A DNA stretch of 64,000 nucleotides from Phenylobacterium sp. (GTDB lineage Bacteria > Pseudomonadota > Alphaproteobacteria > Caulobacterales > Caulobacteraceae), in the NCBI RefSeq assembly GCF_004297125.1, contig NZ_SCVD01000038.1:62001-126000 (forward strand), in the 5' to 3' direction. The notes beneath the pieces were generated by a model. It saw only the letters and a program-made list of their open reading frames with translations. It did not search any database and was not told the origin of the DNA. Below are positions 25,621 through 37,248 of the stretch, one piece after another (position 1 is the stretch's first letter; each line of letters starts with the position of its first letter). The position numbers and the translations under genes were made by a program.

Positions 25621-28600
25621 TCAGGCTTCGGTCGCGCGGAATATCCGGCGTCCGGCCGGGGCAGGAGCGCAGAACGGGTCGAGGCAGCAGGCGGCGCGGC
25701 CGGCCTCGACGTAGCTGGCCTCGTGCCACCACAGGCCCGCGCTCTTCGCCGGCCGCGACCTGCGCACCGGCGCCGCCTCAGAGGCCTTCATGCTGGCGAA
25801 GGGACCGAGGATGGCGGGGATATCGAACACCTCGCCGTTCTTGACCACGTAGCGGACGGCCGCGGCGTCCTCGATCCGCGCCAGCGGATCGCCGTTCGCC
25901 ACCACGAGATCCGCCAGCATGCCGGGCGCGATCACGCCCAGCGGCTGCTCCAGGAACTCGCCCGAATAGCGGGTCGCGGTGGTGAGCGCCTCGAAAGGCG
26001 TCATGCCGAACCTCACCATCGCCCGCAGGTTCATGTGGAGGCTGACCCCGTTGAAGTCGATCGGCGAGTCGGTGCCGGTCACCACCCGGCCGCCACCCTG
26101 CAGTATGGCTCGCAGGTGGGCCACATTGGCCTGGAGCGCCGCCAGCGGAACCGTGTTGTCGCCGGCCGCCGACTGCTCGGCCCGCGCCTTGAGCCGCGCA
26201 TATTCCCACGGCGGATAAAGGGCCTGGGTCCGGGGATCGTCCACCAGGGAGCGATCCGAGCCGTACATCGCCGAGGCGGTGAACAGGGTCGGCGTGCGCC
26301 GCGCCCCGCTGGCGGCGAACAGGGCCGTGACGTCCTGGTAGCTGACGCCCAGCTGGCTGACGGTGCGCGAATAGCCGGTCCGGCTGGTGGCGCCGATGTG
26401 CTCCATGCCGTCCAGGCCGAACGACAGGGCCGGATAGTGGTAGTGCGACGTCACCGGGATGCCCTGGCCGTGCGCCCACGCGGTGATGTCGCGTTGGGCC
26501 TGCAAGGGCTGGCGGACGTAGGACTTGAGCAGGTCGTAGCTGAGCGCCTTGGCGCGGCTGAGCTCCAGCGCCATCTGGCCCGGCTCGGTCACCGGCCGCA
26601 TGAAGTTGTAGTAGATCCGCGAACCGTCGATCGCCTCGCCGGTGGAGAAGTAGCGCGGGCCGACTCGGGCGCCCGCGTCGATCGCCTCGCGGTCCTCGAC
26701 CATGTGGTAGCAGGGCGAACCCGGCGAGCGGGTGGTGGTGACGCCCAGGGACAGCCACAGCCGGCCCTCGCGGTCGCCGTAGCCATAGCCCTGCATCTGG
26801 CGGTGCGCATGCATCTCGACCAGGCCGGGGATGACGGTGGCCTGGCTCGCGTCCACGACCCTGGCGTCGCCGGTGGCCGAGCCCGCCGGGACCAGGTCGG
26901 CGATGCGGTTACCGACCACGACGATGTCGACGTCCTTGCGCACGTCCGGCGTCAGGCCCTGCCAGACCCGGGCGGCGCGGACGACCACGCGCCCCTTGGG
27001 TTTGGCCACGGCCCAGGTGATCCCGTGCGGCAGGGTCGCCGCCGCCCCGCCGGTCGCCGGGATCATCCGCAGCTCGCCGTTGCAGAGGTAGAGCAGTTTC
27101 GAGCTGTCGCCGCTCCAGGTCGGCGCGTCGGTGACTTCGGTGTTGAGCGCGCGCGGCGGGGCGGTCATCGCGCCCCTGGCGTCCACGGGCGCGACCCAAA
27201 GGCGGCTGGCGAAGACGAAAGCCAGGCTCTTGCCGTCCGGCGACCAGACCGGACCGTCGTCGCCCCGCGTGCCCAGCGACTTGTCGGGGAAGACGGGTTG
27301 GTAGGTCGCCGCCCCCGTGGCCACGTCGATGGTCAGGATCTCGCTCAGCCCCTCGCGGAAGCGGGCTGAGTAGGGCTTGAACGCCGCCAGCGCCAGGGTC
27401 TTGCCGTCCGGGCTCCAGGTCGGCTTGCCCGGCTCCCAGATCGCGCCGAACACCTGGACGATCCTGCCGGTGGCGACGTCCACCGTGTGCAGCGATCCGG
27501 CCTGGTCCAGGAAGGCGATGGTCCTGCCGTCGCGCGACCAGGCGGCCGACAGCGCGGCGTCCTTGTGCCGGGTGAGGTTGCGCTCGGCGCCGGTGGCCAT
27601 GTCGCGGAGCCAGATGTCGAGCGTGCCGCCGCGGTCGGTGGAATAGGCCAGGGTCTTGCCGTCCGGCGACCAGGCCGGGTCGCACACCCAGAAGCCGTCG
27701 TCGACGATCCGGCTCGCCTTGCCGCCCAGGGGCAGGAGCCACAGCGCGTTCAGGGCGCGGAACACCACCTGGCGGCCGTCCGGCGACAGCGCGGGGCTGC
27801 CGATCCCGACGACGGGCTTCCGGCCGGCCCCGTCGTAGTCGCGCTGGCGCTTCCTGTAACTGGGGCGCGTCACCGGGACCGAGATCGTAAAGGGAATCTC
27901 GGTCACGACCCCGGCCGGCGTCCTCCGGCGGATCTTGCCGTCCGCGGCGTAGACCATGTCGCCGCCGGGCAGCCAGGCAGGCCGGAACGGGAACACGTCC
28001 TCGCCGCTCACCAGGACGCCGCTTGGTCCGTGGAGCTCGGCACGGCCGTTGGCCAGCGCCTGGTAGACGATCCTCGCGCCGTCGGGGGTGAAGGCGGGAC
28101 TGCGCAGCTCCACCGGGTTCAGGCGGTCCGCCGAGGCCTGGATGCTGGGGCCGACCGTGCGCGCTCCGGCGGAGTCGACGATCTCGACCCTGGCGCGGTC
28201 GACCGCGAACGCGATCCGCTCGCCGTCAGGCGCCCAGGCGGGCTCGCAGGCCTGGCCCTCCGCCGACGCCCAGAGGGTCACCGCGCCGGTGGCGAGGTCG
28301 AGGACGTGGATCGCATAGGCGCCCGTGCGGTCCGAGCCGAAGGCCACGCGCCGGCCATCCGGCGAGACGCGCGGCTCGCGGCAATCGAAGGGCCCCTGCG
28401 TGTGCTGGGTCAGCCCGGTTCCGTCGGCGCCCACGGACCAGACCTGGAAGGTGCCGTCGCGATAGGACTGGAACACCAGCCGCTTGCCGTCCGGCGACCA
28501 GTCCGGCTGGGCGCCGTCCGTGAGGTCGTCGGTCAGCCGTCGCGCCGCGCCGCCCGCGACTGGCAAGGTCCAGATTACCCCGTAGAGGTCGAACGCCAGG

Positions 28601-28791
28601 GTCTTGCCATCGGGCGAGGCCGAGACCGCGATGTTGGTCCCCTCGGTGATCGCCACCTGCCGCGGCGGCTCGACCCCTTTGGCCTGCTCCGCCGCGCGGA
28701 CGGGCGCGGCCAGGGACGAGGCGGCGATGCCCGCCCCGCCCAGTGACAGGACCCGGCGCCGGTGGATCCCCTGGCGAGGCGGCTTACGCAT
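25621..28791 (-). CDS. Tat-exported beta-propeller/amidohydrolase (TolB-PD40 + amidohydrolase)
   Basis: A 1056-residue two-part enzyme. A Tat signal peptide (RRRVLSLGGAG, about 11-34) is followed by many PD40 repeats of the type SPDGKTLAF/WSPDGKRLVF (about 40-560) forming one or two beta-propellers. The rest is an amidohydrolase barrel with metal ligands H661 and H663 in EMHAHRQ, later histidines in SHYHYP, and the catalytic-site D908 in TGTDSP. Family members are often annotated as imidazolonepropionase-like or Xaa-Pro dipeptidase-like enzymes and may cleave cyclic or proline-containing peptides; substrate is inference. It lies 23 bases downstream of TBDR 2, in an operon, which suggests the receptor imports its substrate. 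Confidence 0.88.
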   Translation of the reverse strand: MRKPPRQGIHRRRVLSLGGAGIAASSLAAPVRAAEQAKGVEPPRQVAITEGTNIAVSASPDGKTLAFDLYGVIWTLPVAGGAARRLTDDLTDGAQPDWSPDGKRLVFQSYRDGTFQVWSVGADGTGLTQHTQGPFDCREPRVSPDGRRVAFGSDRTGAYAIHVLDLATGAVTLWASAEGQACEPAWAPDGERIAFAVDRARVEIVDSAGARTVGPSIQASADRLNPVELRSPAFTPDGARIVYQALANGRAELHGPSGVLVSGEDVFPFRPAWLPGGDMVYAADGKIRRRTPAGVVTEIPFTISVPVTRPSYRKRQRDYDGAGRKPVVGIGSPALSPDGRQVVFRALNALWLLPLGGKASRIVDDGFWVCDPAWSPDGKTLAYSTDRGGTLDIWLRDMATGAERNLTRHKDAALSAAWSRDGRTIAFLDQAGSLHTVDVATGRIVQVFGAIWEPGKPTWSPDGKTLALAAFKPYSARFREGLSEILTIDVATGAATYQPVFPDKSLGTRGDDGPVWSPDGKSLAFVFASRLWVAPVDARGAMTAPPRALNTEVTDAPTWSGDSSKLLYLCNGELRMIPATGGAAATLPHGITWAVAKPKGRVVVRAARVWQGLTPDVRKDVDIVVVGNRIADLVPAGSATGDARVVDASQATVIPGLVEMHAHRQMQGYGYGDREGRLWLSLGVTTTRSPGSPCYHMVEDREAIDAGARVGPRYFSTGEAIDGSRIYYNFMRPVTEPGQMALELSRAKALSYDLLKSYVRQPLQAQRDITAWAHGQGIPVTSHYHYPALSFGLDGMEHIGATSRTGYSRTVSQLGVSYQDVTALFAASGARRTPTLFTASAMYGSDRSLVDDPRTQALYPPWEYARLKARAEQSAAGDNTVPLAALQANVAHLRAILQGGGRVVTGTDSPIDFNGVSLHMNLRAMVRFGMTPFEALTTATRYSGEFLEQPLGVIAPGMLADLVVANGDPLARIEDAAAVRYVVKNGEVFDIPAILGPFASMKASEAAPVRRSRPAKSAGLWWHEASYVEAGRAACCLDPFCAPAPAGRRIFRATEA

Positions 28792-28814
28792 CGATCACTC
28801 CCCCGAACGCCGGC

Positions 28815-31298
<2,484 letters not shown>

Positions 31299-31401
31299 CC
31301 AGCCCCCGCTCCATAAGCCATCCAGCCCTCTCGCGAACGCTTCCCCCGGGCAGCCCTCGGGTGGATTTCCCGGGCCGTTCTCTGCATCGATCTGACGTGT
31401 G

Positions 31402-31421
31402 CGATTGGCGCGATGCAATCG
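31402..31421. promoter_or_regulatory. Candidate operator upstream of TBDR 2
   Basis: 6-bp arms CGATTG and CAATCG are separated by 8 bases. The site is about 104 bases upstream of the TBDR 2 start codon, where a repressor or activator might bind. The binding protein is unknown. Confidence 0.3.
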
Positions 31422-31645
31422 GTGCGGCGTCTCAAGTGTAAAGTCGAAGAAGATGCTGCTAACTCATGCATATCGTCGATTCTCAGGGTGCTTCGTAAGC
31501 ATCTCTCCATTCTTGTTCGGTCATCGTCCGTCAGGTTGCGATTTTATACAAAGGATACATTTTGACGATCCTGTCGAATTCGTAAGCATGTCCGGATTTG
31601 ATCTGCGGGTGGCGTCGGGCGGCCCAAGCCTCTGCGGCGCGCACG

Positions 31646-31676
31646 AAAAAGGGGCGGCGGATCGCTCCGCCGCCCC
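31646..31676 (-). terminator. Intrinsic terminator of TBDR gene 3
   Basis: An 11-bp stem GGGGCGGCGGA (31651-31661) pairs with TCCGCCGCCCC (31666-31676) around the 4-base loop TCGC. On the minus strand it is followed by five T residues. It lies 27 bases after the stop of TBDR 3. Confidence 0.92.
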
Positions 31677-31703
31677 CGAAGGCTTCCCTGGAAGAGCTGG
31701 GTG

Positions 31704-34565
31704 CTACCAGCGCTTGGTGATCGAGACGCCGTAGGTGCGCGGCTCGGTGTAGAAGGCGTTCCGGTACAGGCCCGAGCTGTCGTCGGTCAGGTAGAAGTCG
31801 GTGATCGCCTTCTCGTTGGTGGCGTTCTTCATGAAGCCGGCCACCTCGACCCCTAGATCGCTGTTCTCGATGGTCAGCGTCAGGTTGACGTTGTCCCAGG
31901 ATTTGATGCGGTCCGGAGTGGAGTTGTAGATCCGGGCGAAGGTCTTGGTCTGGTGGTAGTAATCGCCGCGCAGCGTGGCGTCCCAGTCGCCCATGGTCCA
32001 GGTATACTGGGCCCCCAGCGAGATGGTCCAGTGCGGGGCGTTCGGCAGCTGGTTGCCGTCCAGGTCGACCACTACGCCTTCCGAGACCAGGCCGCCGAAG
32101 GCGTTGGTGCCGGCCGCAATGGCGCCCGTTCCGTTGATGTTCGTGCCCGCGCCGGCGGCCGAGGCCAGGGTGCAGACGCCGAGCAGATTGAACGGGTTGG
32201 GCGTGAAGCCCGGCACCTGGCCGTTGGAGATGGCCAGGGCGGTCGCGGCCGCAGCGGTGGAGACCACGCAGTTCGAGGCGCTGCTCGACTTCACCACCGT
32301 CAGGCCCGGATTGCTCTGGGTCCGGTTGAAGGTGTCGATCGAGGTGGCGTTCTTGATCTTGGTGTCGAGATAGCCGATCGCCGCGTTCAGCCGCAGGCCG
32401 TCCACCGGCTGCCAGATCGACTCGAACTCGGCGCCCATGACCTCGGCGTCGATGTTCTCGTTGGTCGAGGCGCGGTTGACGATCTTGGAGACCTGATAGC
32501 CCTTATAATCGTAGTAGAACCCCGTCATGTTGAGCTGCATCGTGCCGTTGAGCAGCGTGTTCTTGGTCCCGATCTCGTAGGAGTTGATGAACTCCGGACG
32601 GAAGGTCGCCGGGGTCGGCACGACCCCGATGCCTGGGCTGGGCGGCGTGTTCAGACCGCCGGCCTTGTAGCCCCGCGAGTAGAACGCATAGAGCAGGGTC
32701 TCGTCGGTGAAGCCCAGGTCGGGCTTCCAGTCGAACCCGAACCGTCCGGTCGGCTCCTTGAACTTGGTCTTCAGGATCGCCGGCGCCCCGGTGAGCGGAC
32801 CGCCGATGCCGAGGCCGGGCGTGCCGAGCACCACCGAGTGGTTTTCGACTTCCTTGCTGTCGACCGTGTAGCGGAGGCCGAGGGTCCATTTGAAGTTGTC
32901 GGACATCTGCCAATAGACCTCGCCAAACGCGGCGTAGGAGGTCAGGTCGTATGGCCCGTAGCTGTCGTAGTAGTTGTGGCCGCTCCGGTTCGGATCGGCG
33001 TTGGGGTCGATCGACACGCAGGGGGCCGCGCCCGTGCAGTTGGCGTTGCCCGTCGTGAGCAGATTGTTGATCTGGTAGTAACCGGTCCCCGTGTTGAACA
33101 TCACGTAGTAGTCGCCGGTGGCCTGGAAGCGCGAGAAGATGCCGCCGACGTTATAGTTGAACGGCCCGTCGAAGTTCGACTGGAACCGCAGCTCGTGGCT
33201 CCACTGCGTGGTGTAGCCGGACGAGATGTCGCTGGTCGTGAAGCGGTTGAACGCGCCGTTCTGCGGATCGCGGATCGTCCCGCCGGGGAACAGACTGGCA
33301 TAGATGGCGGCATAGCCTGGCACCCCGGCGAAGGCGTTCACCGGGTTGGGCGTCGTGTTGAAGTTCGTGCTGGGCGTGTAGCGGTTGTAGTCCTGGCGCG
33401 TGTAGAGCTTGGAGACCGTGTAGGCGGTCAGCCAGTTCAGCGTGACGTTCTCGGTGACGTCGAAGGCCGCGTTGAATTCATAGATGTCGGTCTTCGCCTT
33501 GTAGATCGGGTCGAAGGTCGATTCGATGTCGCGGATGCCCGGCGTCTGCATCTTGCCGGCATAGGCGTCGCCGGTCTGGAAGCCGCCCAGGGCGCCGAAC
33601 AGGCCGCCCAGCGTCGCCTGGGAGTTCACGGTGCCCAGCGCGTCCGCCGAATAGAGCGAGGTGGGCGAGCAGCCCTGGCTGAACAGACCCCGCTGAATCT
33701 GGCCGATCAGACCGCCGGCCGCGGTGGAATAGCCCAGGCCGCCGACGCTGGCGGGGCCGGTGTCCTTGCTGCAGAACTGCTTGCCGATCCGCGAGCGGTT
33801 GTCGTCTTCCTCGAAGTGATCCCACATCGCCCAGGCGCGGAAGCGATCCGTCGGATTGAACGCCACGGTCGCGCGGACCCCATAGAGGTCACGGTCGTCG
33901 GCGTCGTTCCCGGTGACGATGTTCTCGCCGAACCCGTCGCGCTTGAGGTACGAGCCCGCGAGCCGCACGGCGAGCGTGTCGCCGAGCGGGACGTTGATCA
34001 TCCCGCGCGCCTTCATGGTGTTGTAGTTGCCGTACTCCGCGCGGAGGTTGCCCTCGAACACGTCCTTCGGCTTGGCGGTGATCAGATTGACCACGCCGCC
34101 GGTGGCGTTCCGGCCATAGAGGGTGCCTTGCGGGCCGCGCAGGACCTCCACCCGTTCCACGTCGTAGAACTCGGTCTCGAAGAGGTTGTTGGCGATCAGC
34201 GGGGCGTTGTTCAGGTGGATGCCGGTGCCGGCGTCGCCCGAACCGGCCACCAGCTTCGAGCCGATGCCGCGGATCTGGAAGTTGTAGCCGGTGAAGTTCC
34301 CCTTGGAGAAGTTCACGTTCGGCACGGCCAGCACCAGGTTCGGGCCGCCATCGATCTTGGATTTCTCGAGCGCGTTCTGGTCGAAGGCCGAAACGGCGAT
34401 CGGCACGTCCTGGAGGGCTTCCTCCTTCTTCTGGGCCGTGACGACCAGTTCTTCGATCACGTTCGCCCCAGCCGTCTGGGCCAACGCGGGCGTCGCGAAC
34501 GCGGTTAGGGCCGAGGCGCAGACGCCAGCAGCCAGCAGACTCCGAAGAGTGCGGGTATCCTTCAT
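31704..34565 (-). CDS. TonB-dependent outer-membrane receptor (3)
   Basis: A 953-residue receptor. A signal peptide (residues 1-29, ending ALA-Q) is followed by ELVVTAQKKEEALQDVPIAVSAF and a plug domain with EVLRGPQGTLYGRNATGGVV. The barrel has aromatic-rich strands and ends in GVSITKRW. A perfect GGGAGGAAC ribosome site precedes the ATG. The gene is separate from TBDR 2 because a strong terminator follows it. It resembles TBDR 1 in its N-terminal motifs (VTA-K--SLQDVPVAVSAF) more than TBDR 2, so 1 and 3 are probably closer paralogs. Confidence 0.94.
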   Translation of the reverse strand: MKDTRTLRSLLAAGVCASALTAFATPALAQTAGANVIEELVVTAQKKEEALQDVPIAVSAFDQNALEKSKIDGGPNLVLAVPNVNFSKGNFTGYNFQIRGIGSKLVAGSGDAGTGIHLNNAPLIANNLFETEFYDVERVEVLRGPQGTLYGRNATGGVVNLITAKPKDVFEGNLRAEYGNYNTMKARGMINVPLGDTLAVRLAGSYLKRDGFGENIVTGNDADDRDLYGVRATVAFNPTDRFRAWAMWDHFEEDDNRSRIGKQFCSKDTGPASVGGLGYSTAAGGLIGQIQRGLFSQGCSPTSLYSADALGTVNSQATLGGLFGALGGFQTGDAYAGKMQTPGIRDIESTFDPIYKAKTDIYEFNAAFDVTENVTLNWLTAYTVSKLYTRQDYNRYTPSTNFNTTPNPVNAFAGVPGYAAIYASLFPGGTIRDPQNGAFNRFTTSDISSGYTTQWSHELRFQSNFDGPFNYNVGGIFSRFQATGDYYVMFNTGTGYYQINNLLTTGNANCTGAAPCVSIDPNADPNRSGHNYYDSYGPYDLTSYAAFGEVYWQMSDNFKWTLGLRYTVDSKEVENHSVVLGTPGLGIGGPLTGAPAILKTKFKEPTGRFGFDWKPDLGFTDETLLYAFYSRGYKAGGLNTPPSPGIGVVPTPATFRPEFINSYEIGTKNTLLNGTMQLNMTGFYYDYKGYQVSKIVNRASTNENIDAEVMGAEFESIWQPVDGLRLNAAIGYLDTKIKNATSIDTFNRTQSNPGLTVVKSSSASNCVVSTAAAATALAISNGQVPGFTPNPFNLLGVCTLASAAGAGTNINGTGAIAAGTNAFGGLVSEGVVVDLDGNQLPNAPHWTISLGAQYTWTMGDWDATLRGDYYHQTKTFARIYNSTPDRIKSWDNVNLTLTIENSDLGVEVAGFMKNATNEKAITDFYLTDDSSGLYRNAFYTEPRTYGVSITKRW

Positions 34566-34805
34566 ATTGTTCCTCCCAGGGCGTCCGGGCTCTTTTTGTT
34601 GGCCCGTGGTCCGCCGTCACGCCGCTGAAGCGCAAGCCGGCGAGGAGGCGGCGCAGCCCCCCGTTCAGCTTCGACAACGGTCCACCCGTGTTCGCCGACT
34701 GTCAACGCAAGCTAGACAGCGTAAGGGATTGCGGGGTCGCACTGTGGCGCCCGGAACACCGAAGCTTCCCTAGCGTCGCTTCCCTGGAAGGCGCTTCTCG
34801 CCCAT

Positions 34806-35528
34806 ATGGGGCCGATGATCGACGGCGCTCTCGTGCTCTTTTCCGGCGGCCAGGATTCCACGGCGTGCCTCGCCTGGGCCCTGGAACGCTACAGCCGCGT
34901 GGAGACCGTGGGCTTCGACTACGGCCAGCGCCACGGGGTCGAGCTGCAGGCCCGGCAGGCGGTGCGCGCCCGCGTCGCGCGCGAGTTCCCGGCGTGGGCG
35001 ACGCGGCTTGGGCCCGACCACATGCTGGACATCCGCACGTTCGGGGCCCTGGCCGAGACGGCCATGACCTCGGAGCGGGCGATCGAGATCACCGAAAAGG
35101 GGCTGCCCTCGACCTTCGTCCCGGGCCGCAACCTGGTCTTCCTGACCTACGCCGCCGCGCTCGCCGACCGTCGGGGGCTGAACGCGCTGGTGGGCGGCAT
35201 GTGCGAGACCGACTTCTCGGGCTATCCCGACTGCCGCCGCGCCACCCTCGACGCCATGGAGACCGCGCTGAACCTGGGGATGGAGCAGGCCTTCCGCATC
35301 GAGACGCCGCTGATGCGCCTGACCAAGGCCGAGACCTGGGCGCTGGCCAGGACCCTGGGCGGCGAACCGCTGGTGGCGATCACCGTCGAGGAGAGCCATA
35401 CCTGCTATCTGGGCGAACGCGGGACGCTGCACGCCTGGGGCTACGGCTGCGGCGCCTGCCCGGCCTGCGAGCTTCGCCGGCGCGGCTATGAGGCGTGGGA
35501 CGCCGACGGCAGGCCCCTCCTACCATGA
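34806..35528 (+). CDS. queC: 7-cyano-7-deazaguanine synthase
   Basis: Makes preQ0 from 7-carboxy-7-deazaguanine, ammonia and ATP, in queuosine synthesis. Of 240 residues, the PP-loop SGGQDSTA (about 13-20) binds ATP; GFDYGQRH and PGRNLVFLTYAA are family motifs, and the C-terminal HTCYLGE...GCGACPAC cysteines bind zinc. ATG 34806 is used; ATG 34815 is an alternative. Divergent from TBDR 3 across 240 bases, where I found no recognisable preQ1 riboswitch. First of the queCED operon. Confidence 0.95.
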   Translation: MGPMIDGALVLFSGGQDSTACLAWALERYSRVETVGFDYGQRHGVELQARQAVRARVAREFPAWATRLGPDHMLDIRTFGALAETAMTSERAIEITEKGLPSTFVPGRNLVFLTYAAALADRRGLNALVGGMCETDFSGYPDCRRATLDAMETALNLGMEQAFRIETPLMRLTKAETWALARTLGGEPLVAITVEESHTCYLGERGTLHAWGYGCGACPACELRRRGYEAWDADGRPLLP

Positions 35529-36157
35529 GCTATGCGGTCAAGGAGATCTTCCTGACGCTCCAGGGCGAGGGCGGCCAGGCCGGCCGTCCGGCGGTGTTCT
35601 GCCGCTTCGCCGGCTGCAACCTGTGGAGCGGGCTGGAGCGCGACCGGGCCAAGGCCGTCTGCACCTTCTGCGACACCGACTTCGTGGGCATGGACGGCCC
35701 GGGCGGCGGCCGCTTCGCCGATGCGGACGCGCTGGCGGCGGCTGTCGAGGCGGCCTGGCGGGGCGGACCGGACGACCGCCTCACCGTGCTCACCGGCGGC
35801 GAACCGCTGCTGCAGGTGGACCCCGCGCTGATCGCGGCCCTGCACGCCCGCGGCTTCTCCATCGCGCTGGAGACCAACGGCACGCTGCCGGTCCCCGACG
35901 GCGTCGACTGGATCTGCGTCAGCCCAAAGGCCGACGCGCCGGTGGTGCAGACCCGCGGCCAGGAGCTGAAGCTGGTCTATCCGCAGGAAAAGGCCCCTCC
36001 GTCGCGCTTCGAGGACCTGGATTTCGAGCGCTTCCTGCTCCAGCCGATGGACGGCCCGGACCGCGTCGTGAATACGCAGGCCGCGATCGCCTATTGCCTC
36101 GAACACCCTCGGTGGCGTTTAAGCGTCCAAACCCACAAATACCTCGGCATCGCCTAG
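35525..36157 (+). CDS. queE: 7-carboxy-7-deazaguanine synthase (radical SAM)
   Basis: Converts 6-carboxytetrahydropterin to 7-carboxy-7-deazaguanine in preQ0 synthesis. Of 210 residues, EIFLTLQGEGGQAGRPAVF starts the domain; the cluster cysteines have the expanded Cys-x14-Cys-x2-Cys spacing (GCNLW..., VCTFCDTD) seen in QueE enzymes, and TGGEPLLQ follows. ATGA overlap with queC shows translational coupling. Confidence 0.95.
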   Translation: MSYAVKEIFLTLQGEGGQAGRPAVFCRFAGCNLWSGLERDRAKAVCTFCDTDFVGMDGPGGGRFADADALAAAVEAAWRGGPDDRLTVLTGGEPLLQVDPALIAALHARGFSIALETNGTLPVPDGVDWICVSPKADAPVVQTRGQELKLVYPQEKAPPSRFEDLDFERFLLQPMDGPDRVVNTQAAIAYCLEHPRWRLSVQTHKYLGIA

Positions 36158-36190
36158 GCTTTACCGCCGGGCCGCCCAACCGCGTTTGAG

Positions 36191-36562
36191 ATGAGCCAGC
36201 CCACCTTCGAGATCACCAAGGCCGCGACCTTCGACGCCGCGCACCACTTCCCGCAGGGGCCGGAGCACCGGCCCTATTCGAACCTGCACGGCCATTCCTT
36301 CAAGGTCGAGGCGACGGTCCGCGGCCCGGCTCAGGAGCCCGTGGGCTGGGTAGCCGACCTGGCCGACCTGGACGCCGCGCTCAAGGCCGTCGCCGCCCAG
36401 CTCGACCATGGCCTGCTGAACGAGAAGCCCGGGCTGGAGCGCCCGACGCTGGAACACATCTGCCTCTATTTCGCGGAGCGGCTCACGCCGACGTTCCCGG
36501 GCCTGTCGCGGATCGTCGTCTCCCGCCCCACCATCGGCGAGAGCTGCGCGCTGAGCCTCTGA
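36191..36562 (+). CDS. queD: 6-carboxytetrahydropterin synthase
   Basis: The first step of the deazaguanine branch from dihydroneopterin triphosphate. Of 123 residues, zinc ligands are in FDAAHHF and NLHGHSF, with the catalytic residues in LDHGLLNE and PTLEHICLY. It follows queE after 33 bases, completing a queC-queE-queD operon. Its stop lies one base from the stop of the convergent response-regulator gene. Confidence 0.95.
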   Translation: MSQPTFEITKAATFDAAHHFPQGPEHRPYSNLHGHSFKVEATVRGPAQEPVGWVADLADLDAALKAVAAQLDHGLLNEKPGLERPTLEHICLYFAERLTPTFPGLSRIVVSRPTIGESCALSL

Positions 36563-36563
36563 C

Positions 36564-37064
36564 CTAGCCGGTCTGCTTCTGGCCGTCGGAGCCGCGGCGG
36601 CGGGGCCCCTTGTAGGCCGGGTCGTTCCGCCGGCGGCGATCGGGGCCGAAGTAGTCGTCGGTGCGCACGAAGCTGCGCGGATTCTCGATGGCTTGGTTCA
36701 GCCGCTCGATCACGCCGCGCGCGGTCAACGGCTTGGCCAGAAACTCGCTGACGCCGGCGTCGCGCGCCTCGTTGACCCGGGCGAAGGTGGAATGGCCGGT
36801 GATCATGATCACCGGCGCCATCTGGTTCGGGCTGTCGGGCGAATTGCGCAGCAGGCGGACGAAGTCGATCCCGTCCAGCGGCTGCATCGACAGGTCGGTC
36901 ATGACCAGGTCGATGGGATGGTCCCGCATCATCTGCAGGCCCTCGGCGCCGTCGTTCGCCTCATAGATGTGATGCACGCCGATCGCGCGCAGGATCTCCG
37001 CCAGGAGCACGCGCATGTAGTGGTTGTCGTCCACCAGCAGGATCTTCAGGAGGTCGTAACGCAC
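36564..37064 (-). CDS. CheY-like response regulator with basic C-terminal tail
   Basis: A single receiver domain of 166 residues (GTG start at 37064). VDDN (11-14), phospho-acceptor Asp57 in VMTDLSM, the TGH switch and the conserved FLAKPLT lysine are present. There is no DNA-binding domain; the tail is charged and ends FGPDRRRRNDP and RRRG, a pattern common in alphaproteobacterial single-domain regulators, including those that bind flagellar or stalked-pole targets. The kinase and the target are unknown. Confidence 0.88.
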   Translation of the reverse strand: MRYDLLKILLVDDNHYMRVLLAEILRAIGVHHIYEANDGAEGLQMMRDHPIDLVMTDLSMQPLDGIDFVRLLRNSPDSPNQMAPVIMITGHSTFARVNEARDAGVSEFLAKPLTARGVIERLNQAIENPRSFVRTDDYFGPDRRRRNDPAYKGPRRRGSDGQKQTG

Positions 37065-37248
37065 GCTGCGATCCTACCGGTGCACTGTGACGGGGGCCAT
37101 CCACAAGCTACGCCCCGCTCGTTGAACGGGTTGCGTGGATTAGGGTGCCCCGCGTTCGGCGGTCAATCGTGTATCGTGGTTACTCGACACAAAATGGGTG
37201 TCGGATCAGATACTTGTCAGCCCGGAGAAGTGGTCCGGTCCTGTTGAT

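Larger units (their letters stand above)
31299..31703. other. 405-base intergenic region between two TBDR genes
   Basis: It holds the promoter of TBDR 2 and the terminator of TBDR 3. An inverted repeat CGATTG-N8-CAATCG lies at 31402-31421. GC is lower than in the genes between about 31430 and 31600. No coding frame is convincing; an ORF at 31399-31734 overlaps the terminator and lacks native codon bias. Confidence 0.5.

Noticed and set aside
31953..34508. 851-residue open frame opposite TBDR 3
   Set aside because: Antisense shadow of a receptor with signal peptide, plug and barrel motifs; the shadow has no such features.
34566..34805. preQ1 riboswitch upstream of queC
   Set aside because: The gap is large enough, but I could not build the H-type pseudoknot with its conserved loop; an Infernal search with the preQ1 models would settle it.
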